Assembly: GCA_944325885.1 (NCBI GenBank)
Contig: CALVBT010000001.1
Coordinates: 124,001-188,000, forward strand
Source of the DNA: Candidatus Gastranaerophilales bacterium
Lineage (GTDB): Bacteria > Cyanobacteriota > Vampirovibrionia > Gastranaerophilales > Gastranaerophilaceae
Reading direction: 5' to 3'
DNA: 64,000 nucleotides
Below, piece after piece: positions 25,298 to 34,208 of the stretch. The position numbers and the translations under genes are program-made. The notes beneath the pieces are model-generated. The model was not told the DNA's origin, did no database searches, and saw only the letters and a program-made list of their open reading frames with translations. Numbering within the stretch: position 1 is the first letter of the stretch; every line of letters starts with the position of its first letter.

Positions 25298-27745
25298 ATG
25301 GCTAACTTAGAGAAATGGTCTGGTTTGCTAAAAGGGGGTATTTTATCTGCTTTTGCAATACTTATGACCGCTAGCTCTGCTTTTGCAGGGGAAGCCGATT
25401 TGGTAGTACCAAATCTTTCTGCTGATGCCCACAGCTTTAACCTGCTGTTGCTTGGTATCGGAATTTCCGTTCTGGGCCTTGTTTTTGGCTTGATAGAATT
25501 TATCAAAGTCAAAAATTATAAGGTTCATTCAGCAATGGCTGAAATCGGAAACACTATTTTTGAAACTTGTAAGACTTACCTTATCCAACAGGGTAAATTC
25601 TTGCTCGCTTTGGAAATTTTGATTGGATGCTGTATTGCATTCTACTTTGGCGGATTGCAGCACATGGGTCTTAAGGGTGTATTGATTATTCTTGCATGGT
25701 CTGTAATCGGTATCTTGGGTTCTTACGGTGTAGCCTGGTTCGGCATCAGAATGAACACTCTGGCTAACGCAAGAACTGCATTTGCTTCTTTGGAAGCTAA
25801 ACCTTTAAAAGTATTAAACATTCCTTTAAAAGCCGGTATGAGTATCGGTGTATTGCTCGTAAGCGTTGAGTTAATCATGATGCTCATTATCCTGTTGTTT
25901 GTCCCCGGACATCTTGCAGGTGCTTGCTTTATCGGTTTTGCAATCGGTGAATCACTCGGTGCTTCTGCTCTTCGTGTAGCAGGCGGTATCTTTACAAAAA
26001 TCGCTGATATCGGTTCTGACCTGATGAAAATTCAGTTCAAAATCAAAGAAGATGACCCGAGAAACCCCGGTGTTATCGCTGACTGTACAGGTGACAACGC
26101 AGGCGACTCTATCGGACCTACAGCTGATGGCTTTGAAACTTACGGTGTAACAGGTGTTGCTCTTGTTTCATTCATCTTGCTGGGCGTGTTCCCTGAATTC
26201 CAAATTCAATTATTAACTTGGATCTTTACAATGAGATTCTTGATGATTGTTACTTCAGTAGTTGCATACTGGGTAAACACTGGTTTGACACAGCTTCTTT
26301 TCGGCAATGCTGAAAAAGTTGACTTTGAAAAACCTTTAACAAATCTTGTTTGGATTACATCTATCTTGTCAATCATTATGACATTCGGTGTATCTAAATG
26401 GTTGCTCTCATCAATGGGTGAAAACCTCTGGTGGGTACTTGCAGGTATCATTTCTTGCGGTACATTGGGTGCTGCTTTGATTCCTGAATTTACAAAAATC
26501 TTCACAAGCCCGAATGCATTGCATACAAAAGAAGTTGTTACTGCTTCACGTGAAGGCGGTTCTTCTTTGACAATTCTTTCAGGTATTGTTTCAGGTAACT
26601 TCTCAGGTTTCTGGATTGGTATGGTAATTGTATTCTTAATGGGATTGTCATACTACTTCAGCACAATGATTCCTGATACAGTAATGATTTATGCATCAGT
26701 ATTTGCATTTGGTCTTGTAGCATTCGGCTTCCTCGGTATGGGGCCTGTTACAATTGCTGTTGACAGCTATGGTCCTGTTACTGATAACGCCCAATCTGTA
26801 TACGAATTGTCTTTGATTGAACAAAGAGAAGGCGTTGCAGAAGAAATCGAAAGAGATTTCGGCTTCAAACCTAACTTTGATGTAGCTAAAGCACAACTCG
26901 AAGAAAACGACGGTGCCGGTAATACCTTCAAAGCTACTTCAAAACCGGTACTTATCGGTACAGCTGTAGTTGGTGCCACAACAATGATTTTCTCATTGAT
27001 TCTGGTTATCAAAAACACTCTCGGTATCGAACCGGAAGCTGTATTGAACGTACTCAATCCTTACACATTGCTCGGTTTCTTGGCCGGCGGTGCTGTAATT
27101 TACTGGTTCTCAGGTGCTTCTATGCAGGCTGTTACAACAGGTGCATACAGAGCAGTTGAATACATTAAACGTCACATCACAATCGATGATGAAAGCGTAA
27201 AAACAGCTAACGTTGCAAACTCTAAAGAAGTTGTTAAAATCTGTACTCAATACGCACAAAAAGGTATGGTCAACATCTTTATCGCATTGTTTGCATTTGC
27301 TTTGGCATTTGCTTGTCTTTCAGCTCCGGCATGCAAGACAGTAGCTCCGGTAGCATTCTTTGTAAGCTACCTGATTGCAATCGCAGTATTCGGCTTGTTC
27401 CAGGCTGTATTTATGGCTAACGCAGGCGGATGCTGGGATAACGCTAAGAAAATCGTTGAATGTGACTTGTGCGAAAAAGGTACACCTTTGCATGACGCTA
27501 CAGTAGTAGGCGATACAGTAGGTGATCCGTTCAAAGATACTTCATCAGTAGCTATGAACCCGATTATCAAGTTCACAACTTTGTTCGGATTGTTGGCTAT
27601 GGAAATCTCTATCAATGAATCCTTCAGACATATCGCACCTATCGCAGGCTGGATATTCCTGATTATTGCATTGGTATTTGTATGGAGATCCTTCTATGCA
27701 ATGAGAATCCCTGAAAAATCAGCTGATGAATACGCAAACGATTAG
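25298..27745 (+). CDS. hppA: Membrane-bound ion-translocating pyrophosphatase
   Basis: 815 residues, about 16 membrane helices. Catalytic blocks: DDPRNPGVIADCTGDNAGDS followed by GPTADGFETYG, SYGPVTDNAQS, and the C-terminal DTVGDPFKDTSS. It couples PPi hydrolysis to H+ or Na+ export. In GNTFKA the Lys occupies the position that marks potassium-independent enzymes (K+-dependent ones have Ala); this is inference from the motif. The N-terminus (about 1-30, ending SAFAG) looks like a signal peptide before the first core helix. The sequence belongs to a divergent branch (GPTADGFETYG in place of GMGADLFESY). AAGGGAG precedes the ATG. Confidence 0.94.
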   Translation: MANLEKWSGLLKGGILSAFAILMTASSAFAGEADLVVPNLSADAHSFNLLLLGIGISVLGLVFGLIEFIKVKNYKVHSAMAEIGNTIFETCKTYLIQQGKFLLALEILIGCCIAFYFGGLQHMGLKGVLIILAWSVIGILGSYGVAWFGIRMNTLANARTAFASLEAKPLKVLNIPLKAGMSIGVLLVSVELIMMLIILLFVPGHLAGACFIGFAIGESLGASALRVAGGIFTKIADIGSDLMKIQFKIKEDDPRNPGVIADCTGDNAGDSIGPTADGFETYGVTGVALVSFILLGVFPEFQIQLLTWIFTMRFLMIVTSVVAYWVNTGLTQLLFGNAEKVDFEKPLTNLVWITSILSIIMTFGVSKWLLSSMGENLWWVLAGIISCGTLGAALIPEFTKIFTSPNALHTKEVVTASREGGSSLTILSGIVSGNFSGFWIGMVIVFLMGLSYYFSTMIPDTVMIYASVFAFGLVAFGFLGMGPVTIAVDSYGPVTDNAQSVYELSLIEQREGVAEEIERDFGFKPNFDVAKAQLEENDGAGNTFKATSKPVLIGTAVVGATTMIFSLILVIKNTLGIEPEAVLNVLNPYTLLGFLAGGAVIYWFSGASMQAVTTGAYRAVEYIKRHITIDDESVKTANVANSKEVVKICTQYAQKGMVNIFIALFAFALAFACLSAPACKTVAPVAFFVSYLIAIAVFGLFQAVFMANAGGCWDNAKKIVECDLCEKGTPLHDATVVGDTVGDPFKDTSSVAMNPIIKFTTLFGLLAMEISINESFRHIAPIAGWIFLIIALVFVWRSFYAMRIPEKSADEYAND

Positions 27746-27767
27746 CAATTTAGCTTATTAATAGGGT

Positions 27768-27798
27768 AAAGCTCCGTAATATTTTACGGAGCTTTTTT
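27768..27798 (+). terminator. Intrinsic terminator after hppA
   Basis: AAAGCTCCGTAA (27768-27779) pairs with TTACGGAGCTTT (27784-27795), 12 bp with a 4-nt loop and a T-run. The minus-strand gene ending at 27818 may share it. Confidence 0.88.
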
Positions 27799-27817
27799 AT
27801 ATGACATTATGCGATTA

Positions 27818-28120
27818 TTATTTGTGTTGCTTTTTTAATTCATTTACTCTGTTTTGGGCTTCTTTTACTTTTAGTATGTTGTATATCCCTAATAGTCTTT
27901 GAATAGAAAACAATTTTTCATTGTCGACTTGTGTTTCGTATTCGGCTGTTTTTTTATCGTTTGTATAAAGTTCAAACTTGTCCTGTTCCAAATAATCACT
28001 TCTTTTTACAAAAAGAACAGTGTGTTTTTTATCATTTTGAGTTTTTATTTCAAATACTACGTTTAAAATTTCCGGTGTGTCCATTCCTGTAAATTTTGCG
28101 CCAAATGAAACATTGTTCAT
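27818..28120 (-). CDS. Small unknown protein with N-terminal SFGAK motif
   Basis: 100 residues beginning MNNVSFGAKFTG. The V-S-F-G start is like that of the 7501 protein. A beta-rich middle (ILNVVFEIKTQ, HTVLFVKRSDY, FELYTND) is followed by a helical C-terminus (YNILKVKEAQNRVNELKKQ). No signal peptide. AAAGGAGC precedes the ATG. No family recognised. Confidence 0.65.
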   Translation of the reverse strand: MNNVSFGAKFTGMDTPEILNVVFEIKTQNDKKHTVLFVKRSDYLEQDKFELYTNDKKTAEYETQVDNEKLFSIQRLLGIYNILKVKEAQNRVNELKKQHK

Positions 28121-28282
28121 ATATATTGCTCCTTTTTTAGATGTTTATTCAAATGATGTGAATTATATTTTTTGTTATTTTTATTCTTTTTGTAAAGAAA
28201 TATTAAATTTTTCTAAAAAAGTGTTATTAATTTTTAACAATGGGGAATATATAAAGTAGAAGGAATAAAAAAAGATTTAAAA

Positions 28283-28350
28283 TTTCTCTCTCTCTAATTC
28301 CTCTCTCTAATATGTGGTAAAGTTTAACCGGCGTCAGTCGGTTTTTTTTT
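28283..28350 (+). ncRNA. Candidate CU-rich small RNA with terminator
   Basis: Within the 376-nt gap 28121-28496 the plus strand has a CU-rich tract (TTTCTCTCTCTCTAATTCCT, then CTCTCT) followed by a hairpin AACCGGC-GTCA-GTCGGTT (28326-28343) and a nine-base T-run (28342-28350). No coding gene precedes this terminator on the plus strand, so it may end a small RNA whose CU tract could pair with GGAG-type ribosome sites. Alternatively it attenuates the adhesin gene at 28497. The rest of the gap is AT-rich without visible features. Confidence 0.4.
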
Positions 28351-28506
28351 GCGTGTATTTTGCTAAACCCCAGTATTTAATCGTTGTTAATAATTTTAAT
28401 ATAAACTTTTGTAAATTTGTTTCTGAAAAACCTAAAGATAAATAAGACCATGTCCGATTAAGAAAATATTAGTATTAAAAAATAGAGGATATGTGTATGG
28501 AAGTAA

Positions 28507-31500
28507 ATGATATTAAAATTGAGTCAAAACCCGCTTGTGGTAATGCTTTTAACCTTTCGGGGGGGGGATAAACCGCTAAAAACAAGGCATTTCGCCTGTT
28601 CGTTGACGCTTGCTTTGACTCTTGCCCTGACTCTTTCCCTTGCTCTTTCATTTTCATCCGTGCTTCCTGCTTTTTCTCAGGAACCGGCAGACGACCACTC
28701 ATATACCCTTACAAAAATAGAAGCCCAAGACCCGTCTAACCTTCCGGCTAATACCATAACAAAATACGAATGGAGCGAAACAGAAAACAAACTCACTCCC
28801 GTGTACTACCGCGTAGACCTAAAACAAACAGACTATGGCCATACAAAAGACTATGACGATGTAAAAACATACGATATAACTAGGCCAATAGATCCAAATA
28901 GCGATAAAAATGCATTTGAATATGCAATCAACTATTATGTAAATAATGACAGTCTATCCACTGACCGAATCACAACCGACCAGCTGGGAAAAGATATAGA
29001 TATGGATTTTGTGGGGTTAAAAGATGAACAATCTTCCGGTAGAGCCGATGGCGGAGCGATTTATAATGAAGAAGGAACAATCGGAAATATAACAGGCGAT
29101 TTTATAGGTAACTATGCAAAATCTGAAAATAGGGATGCCGGAGGCGGAGCGATTTATAATGAAGAAACAATCGGAGATATAACAGGCGATTTCATAGGTA
29201 ACTATGTTTTTTCTTCTTCTGATCCTAATTATAATCTTAGTGTTGAAGGTGGAGCTATTTATAATGAAGGCAAAATTGGCCACATAACTGGTGTTTTCAT
29301 TGGCAACTATGCACAATCTGAATCAACTAGTGCCAGCGGAGGAGCAATTTATAATGACGGAACAATTGAAAATATAACAGGTAATTTTTTGTTTAATCAT
29401 GTTGAAAGTGATAACGGTATTATATTAGGTGGGGCTATTTATAATGGTAATAATGCTCATATAGATAATATTGTAGGCGATTTTGTTGGTAATTATTTTG
29501 CAGCTAGATCATGGGGGCGTAGCAGTACTGCAGATGGTGGTGGAGCGATTTATAATAGTGGCACAATCGGCGATATAACAGGCGATTTTATTGCTAATAT
29601 TGCTCTTTCCACTGATAACGTTTATGGTGGAGCGATTTATAATAGAGGCACAATTGGAAATATAACAGGTGATTTTATTGATAATGCTGCTGATGTTTAT
29701 GGATCTCCTACTGATGGGAATAATGCTTGCGGAGGAGCTATATATAATGTCGGATATATGTCAAAATTGGGAAATATAAACGCTAATTTTATAGGTAATT
29801 ATGGTTCTTCTTCATCTTATACTACTGCTGCTTATGGCGGAGCAATCTATAACGAAGGAACGATTGGTGACATAACGGGTGCTTTTATTAGAAATTATAT
29901 TAGCGCAGGCTCTTCTGGTTCAATTGGCGGAGCGATTTATAATGAAGGCACAATCGGGGATATTACAGGTGACTTTATAGGCAATTATGTTCAAGGAGAT
30001 GGTGCCTATGGCGGAGCGATTTATAATGAAGGCACAATCGGGGATATTACAGGCGATTTTATAGGGAATTATGCTTCTTCTTCTTCTTCTTTTTTTTCTA
30101 GTGCCTATGGCGGAGCGATTTATAATTCTAGAGGAACAATCGGTAGACTCGACGATGAAGGCAATCTGATTGGCGGTATATATGGCTCTTTCATAAACAA
30201 CCACGCCACAACAACCTCAGACTCCGACCTCGCCTTAGGCGGCGCAGTCTATACTACAAACGACATGAACTTTATCGCCGATAATAAAACAACATACTTC
30301 TCCGGCAACTATACCCAAGACTCCAGAGGCATAATCCCTAACGCAATCTTCGTCCAAACTTCATCCTCTAAATCCCCCACCATTAAACTCCAAGCCCAAA
30401 ACAACGGCACAATAGTCTTCAACGACCAAATAGACGGCGGCAAAGCCTCCGGCACAACAATCGACCGCACAACAGCCTACAACCTCGCCCTCACAGGCGA
30501 CAATTCAGGCACAATCTACCTCAACAACTCAGTCATAAACGCAAAAGTAACATCAGAAAACATCAACCTAAACCTAGGCAAAAACAACGTCTTTGAACAA
30601 TCCGACTTCACCATTAACTCAGGCTCTTTAGGCTTCATAAACAATATCGCAGAACAACAATCCATGAAATCCGCTAACATCAACGGCAATATAAACATGG
30701 CTGTTGATGTCGACCTGCAAAATAAACAAATGGATACCCTCCCATCCAACGTGTCCGTCTCCCCAGACGCCCATATCTCTGTCAACTACCTCAACCTCCT
30801 CAACGACGCATCCTCTGACTCTACCTCTATTAAATTCGCTGACTCTTCTTACTCTAATCAAGTATCTTACTCAGGCCCCTCCCCCATAGCCTACTCCCCA
30901 ATATATAAATACGACGTGTCATATTCTACTAACCCCGAAGATAACCTCGGCTACTTCTTCTTCAATAGAGCCTCCTCTTCCTCAGGCAACCCCTCAGATG
31001 CCTTCAACCCCGCTGTCCTTACCCCATCAGTAGCAACCCAGGCTGGCGCATATACCACCCAGCTCCAAACCTTTAACTACGCCTTCCAACACTCTGACTC
31101 CTTCATGAATATCCCCTCTTTAGATAGACTATCTATCATCAATAACAATAAATATGCACTAAATACAACAAACTTCTCCCCTCTCCTTACCCCCCACTCC
31201 CACAACGGATTCTGGGTTAAACCCTACGCCTCCTTCGAGTCTATCCCCCTAAATAACGGCCCAACCGTCTCCAATATCAACTACGGCACCCTCATCGGCT
31301 ATGACTCCGATATTAAACAAATTAATCACGGCTTCAATAGAGTCTTAACAGCATATATTGGTTACAACGGAGCATCCCAAAGATATCAAGGCGTAGATGC
31401 CTACCAAAACGGCGGTATCCTCGGCTCTACCGCTACCTTCTACAAAGGTAACTTCTTTAACGCTACAACAGTATCAGTAGGAGCAAGCGTAGGCGATGCA

Positions 31501-31980
31501 ACAACCATGTACGGCTCAGAAAACTATACAATGCTTATGGCAGGTATAGGTAATAAATTCGGGTATAACTTTGAATTTAAACAAGGAAAATATATCCTCC
31601 AACCCAACTTCTTAATGTCCTATTCCTTCATAAATACTTTCGACTATACAAACGCAGCAAACGTAAGAATCGAAAGTGACCCGTTGCATGCACTCCAACT
31701 CTCCCCCGGAATAAAATTCATAATGAATACAAAAACCGGCTGGCAACCATACCTTGCAGTAAATATGACATGGAATATACTTGATGAAACAAAAGTAACA
31801 GCAAACGACGTAAGACTGCCCTCAATGTCCATAGACCCGTATGTGTCATACGGAGCAGGTATACAGAAATGCTTTAAGGATGATAGATTCACAGCATATG
31901 GCCAGGCCATGGTGCATAACGGAGGCCGAAACGGTGTATCCCTTACAGCAGGATTCCGCTGGAGGGTGGGGAAAGATTAG
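28507..31980 (+). CDS. Large autotransporter-like repeat adhesin, possibly phase-variable
   Basis: 1157 residues as an open frame from ATG 28507, which lacks a ribosome site; the natural start is probably 28497 in the other frame, linked through the G9 tract. After a long signal region (about 28-58, LTLALTLALTLSLALSFSS) comes a passenger with 12 copies of GGAIYN, typically followed by EGTIGDITGDFIGNY, a beta-helix-type repeat (about 180-560). A Ser/Asn-rich stalk follows. The last about 270 residues (GFWVKPYASFES to GFRWRVGKD) have alternating barrel strands like an autotransporter beta domain. Codon use changes to C-ending codons from about 30130. A surface adhesin is inferred. Confidence 0.8.
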   Translation: MILKLSQNPLVVMLLTFRGGDKPLKTRHFACSLTLALTLALTLSLALSFSSVLPAFSQEPADDHSYTLTKIEAQDPSNLPANTITKYEWSETENKLTPVYYRVDLKQTDYGHTKDYDDVKTYDITRPIDPNSDKNAFEYAINYYVNNDSLSTDRITTDQLGKDIDMDFVGLKDEQSSGRADGGAIYNEEGTIGNITGDFIGNYAKSENRDAGGGAIYNEETIGDITGDFIGNYVFSSSDPNYNLSVEGGAIYNEGKIGHITGVFIGNYAQSESTSASGGAIYNDGTIENITGNFLFNHVESDNGIILGGAIYNGNNAHIDNIVGDFVGNYFAARSWGRSSTADGGGAIYNSGTIGDITGDFIANIALSTDNVYGGAIYNRGTIGNITGDFIDNAADVYGSPTDGNNACGGAIYNVGYMSKLGNINANFIGNYGSSSSYTTAAYGGAIYNEGTIGDITGAFIRNYISAGSSGSIGGAIYNEGTIGDITGDFIGNYVQGDGAYGGAIYNEGTIGDITGDFIGNYASSSSSFFSSAYGGAIYNSRGTIGRLDDEGNLIGGIYGSFINNHATTTSDSDLALGGAVYTTNDMNFIADNKTTYFSGNYTQDSRGIIPNAIFVQTSSSKSPTIKLQAQNNGTIVFNDQIDGGKASGTTIDRTTAYNLALTGDNSGTIYLNNSVINAKVTSENINLNLGKNNVFEQSDFTINSGSLGFINNIAEQQSMKSANINGNINMAVDVDLQNKQMDTLPSNVSVSPDAHISVNYLNLLNDASSDSTSIKFADSSYSNQVSYSGPSPIAYSPIYKYDVSYSTNPEDNLGYFFFNRASSSSGNPSDAFNPAVLTPSVATQAGAYTTQLQTFNYAFQHSDSFMNIPSLDRLSIINNNKYALNTTNFSPLLTPHSHNGFWVKPYASFESIPLNNGPTVSNINYGTLIGYDSDIKQINHGFNRVLTAYIGYNGASQRYQGVDAYQNGGILGSTATFYKGNFFNATTVSVGASVGDATTMYGSENYTMLMAGIGNKFGYNFEFKQGKYILQPNFLMSYSFINTFDYTNAANVRIESDPLHALQLSPGIKFIMNTKTGWQPYLAVNMTWNILDETKVTANDVRLPSMSIDPYVSYGAGIQKCFKDDRFTAYGQAMVHNGGRNGVSLTAGFRWRVGKD
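28559..28567 (+). repeat. Nine-G homopolymer tract at the adhesin N-terminus
   Basis: G9 lies 60 nt inside the frame opened by the best-placed ATG (28497, AGAGGA 7 nt upstream). With nine Gs that frame reads MEVNDIKIESKPACGNAF... and stops at TAA 28569-28571. With eight or eleven Gs it would join the long adhesin frame just before the signal peptide. G tracts of this length are rare in an AT-rich genome and are classic slipped-strand phase-variation switches. A sequencing error is possible. Confidence 0.75.
29050..30250 (+). repeat. Passenger repeats of the adhesin gene
   Basis: Twelve GGAIYN units (and one GGAVYT variant) recur at irregular spacing of about 24-36 codons. Two neighbouring copies from 29926 and 30010 are nearly identical at DNA level with an 84-bp period, a sign of recent tandem duplication. 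At 30074-30097 a TTC run followed by T8 encodes Ser/Phe; the triplet part can vary without frame loss, the T8 cannot. Confidence 0.8.
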
Positions 31981-32016
31981 ATATAATAAATTTATAAGCT
32001 AGTAAATAACCATTCT

Positions 32017-32039
32017 CGGGAGCAGTTGCTCCCGTTTTT
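32017..32039 (+). terminator. Terminator after the adhesin gene
   Basis: CGGGAGCA (32017-32024) and TGCTCCCG (32027-32034) form a GC-rich hairpin followed by TTTTT. The minus-strand side has no T-run, so it acts for the plus-strand adhesin. Confidence 0.85.
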
Positions 32040-32043
32040 ATTG

Positions 32044-33069
32044 TTATTCTTCTATTTTGCTTAGAATTTTAGAAAAATCGAATACGCATTCTTTTGCTTT
32101 TGTCTTCAGATTTTGGGGTTGTATTGCCTTCAATTCTTTAAAATATTGTTCAAGTTTGTCTTCATCATCAAGGAAGGAACATGGCAAATCAAAGCGTTTT
32201 GCTATTTTTTCAACCTTTTCGTCATAGCTTAGAGCCAGTGTCGGGGTTCCGTATTTCAACGCAAGCAGGCAGGCGTGGTATCTCATACCTATTAAGTAAT
32301 CGAGGTTTGCGAAGGATTGTATTGTTTCATCAATGTCCAGCCCGTTTTTCAATACGGTTTTTATCTGCGGGTTGACTAGTTTTAGCTGTGCTTCAAAGTG
32401 TTTGCATATTTCTAAATCCAGTGCATCTTGAAAAGAATATATATATATTTCTTTGTCTGCAAAGTTTGCATTGATTTGTCTTGCGAGTGCAAACAAATAT
32501 TTCTGCGATAAACCTTTCCAGCTTCTTAATTGTACTCCGACGCGGCCCATAGGCAGGTATTCTTTTGTTTCCATATTCCACACAGGGTCTGATACCAAAT
32601 CAGGCTTTAAATCCCAGCCTCTGAGACGAAACAGGCTCTTTTCATCACGTACGGTTATGTATTTGCATTTTGAGAGCGCAAATTTTGTCAGCATTCTTCC
32701 TATAAGGTTTTTTATAGGCCCTATCCCCTGTGCAAATATAATCACTTCTTTTTTATAAAATTCTGCAGACAAAATTACAAAAAGATAGTACAAAAGGCTT
32801 TTTAAACTGGTTGCATCCTGCAGAAGACTGCCTCCTCCGCTAATCAACAAGTCTGATTTCTTTAGAGTTTCCAGCACCTTTTTTATATCAAAAGTGTAAA
32901 CAGAATGAACGCCGAGTTTTGTGCCTGTTTTTTCAGGGTTTTTCGAAAAAACTGTTACGTAATAGTCCTGTTTTTTTAATTCTTTTGTCAAAACTGACAA
33001 TATAGCCTCGTCACCGAAGTTGTCAAAGCCATAATAACCGGAAACTGCTATATGTTTGTGTTTTCCCAA
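32044..33069 (-). CDS. csaB: Polysaccharide pyruvyl transferase, CsaB type
   Basis: 341 residues. The N-terminal GYYGFDNFGDEAILSVLTKEL and the DLLISGGGSLLQDATSLKSLLYY block are diagnostic; the C-terminal half has the sugar-nucleotide-type fold with LIGMRYHACLLALKYGTP. CsaB transfers pyruvate to cell-wall polysaccharide, creating the ligand for SLH-domain proteins in Bacillus and in cyanobacteria. No SLH protein is in the window. It is 22 nt downstream of a sugar kinase on the same strand. Confidence 0.92.
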   Translation of the reverse strand: MGKHKHIAVSGYYGFDNFGDEAILSVLTKELKKQDYYVTVFSKNPEKTGTKLGVHSVYTFDIKKVLETLKKSDLLISGGGSLLQDATSLKSLLYYLFVILSAEFYKKEVIIFAQGIGPIKNLIGRMLTKFALSKCKYITVRDEKSLFRLRGWDLKPDLVSDPVWNMETKEYLPMGRVGVQLRSWKGLSQKYLFALARQINANFADKEIYIYSFQDALDLEICKHFEAQLKLVNPQIKTVLKNGLDIDETIQSFANLDYLIGMRYHACLLALKYGTPTLALSYDEKVEKIAKRFDLPCSFLDDEDKLEQYFKELKAIQPQNLKTKAKECVFDFSKILSKIEE

Positions 33070-33091
33070 TTTTTTGTCCTTGTAGTGTTAT

Positions 33092-34030
33092 CTATTGTCC
33101 GTAATATGCAGCGTAAACCTGCTCTTTGTAAGGAATTGATTTTATTGCACCCATACCGTGGCACTGCAGCCCTGCATCTATCGATGCCAGCCTTGCTGCT
33201 TCAAATGGAGTCATGCCGGAATTTGTTCCATGTAAAAAGGCACCGTTAAATGCATCTCCTGAGCCTGTTGAGTCAACTATTTCATCAGTATAGAATTTTA
33301 CAAAAGTTATATCACCTTCGTATCCGACAAAATAGCCGTGGTCTTTTGCTGATTTTACAACAACTGTTTTTATGCCTTTATCCCACAGAGCTTTTATGCA
33401 TTTGTCCGGTGAATCTATTTCAAAAAGCTTTGTTACATCATGTTCCAGGCTCAAGAACATTATGTCTATGTAGTCAGAAATTTCATCAAAAGCATCTTTT
33501 GCATCTTCTGTTCCCCAGAGTCTGCAATCAAAATTTGTATCATAGGCTGTAATCATGTTGTTTTCTTTTGCAATTTGATAAGCCTTTTTGACCGTTTCTT
33601 TTGCAGAAAGCGACAGCGACTGTGTTACACCTGTTGCATAAATCATATCTGCGCTGTGTATATATGCTGTAGAAATATCATCAATAGAGAGTTTTGTTGC
33701 AGCTGTTTTTTTTCGGTAGTAAACAAATTCTTTTTTCTCAAATTCCGGATGACCTATAAAATATACTCCGTTAAATCCGTCAATAAGCTTTACATTTGAG
33801 ATGTCCAGCCCCTCAAGCTGCCAGCTGTCCATTAAAAATTCTCTAAAAGGGTCGTTGCCTACTCTTGTGATATATCCTGCTTTTGAACCCAGTCTGGCTG
33901 CAGCTACTGCGGTACAAAGTGTGTCTCCGCCGTAATACTTTTCTAAAGTGTCTGCATATGCAAGACTCATTCCGCTTGAAAGCTCTATAAGGCTTTCTCC
34001 GATTGTAATTATATCTAATTTTTCGCCCAT
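33092..34030 (-). CDS. PfkB-family carbohydrate kinase
   Basis: 312 residues. PfkB signature 2, DSTGSGDAFNGAFLHG (catalytic Asp in GSGDAF, about residue 254), and N-terminal GGDTLCTAVAAARLGSKAGYITRVG are present. Overall closest in look to 2-keto-3-deoxygluconate or ribokinase-like kinases; the sugar is not decidable. The start is an ATG after a weak AAGGTAA. Probably in one operon with csaB. Confidence 0.9.
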   Translation of the reverse strand: MGEKLDIITIGESLIELSSGMSLAYADTLEKYYGGDTLCTAVAAARLGSKAGYITRVGNDPFREFLMDSWQLEGLDISNVKLIDGFNGVYFIGHPEFEKKEFVYYRKKTAATKLSIDDISTAYIHSADMIYATGVTQSLSLSAKETVKKAYQIAKENNMITAYDTNFDCRLWGTEDAKDAFDEISDYIDIMFLSLEHDVTKLFEIDSPDKCIKALWDKGIKTVVVKSAKDHGYFVGYEGDITFVKFYTDEIVDSTGSGDAFNGAFLHGTNSGMTPFEAARLASIDAGLQCHGMGAIKSIPYKEQVYAAYYGQ

Positions 34031-34208
34031 AACAGTTACCTTAAATATGACTCTATCATAAATATAATCAGACGGGCAAGATTTTAAGGAGACTTCTTAT
34101 ATAAATATGTTAAGAAATGTAACGTAAGTATATACAAAAAAGGCAATTTTTTGGAAAGTATATACTTTATATATATGTAAGTAATCAATTATTAAAGAGA
34201 GGCTTGAA

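Noticed and set aside
29050-30250. CRISPR-like array from regularly repeated sequence
   Set aside because: The repeats are in frame, irregularly spaced and encode a protein motif; no cas genes.
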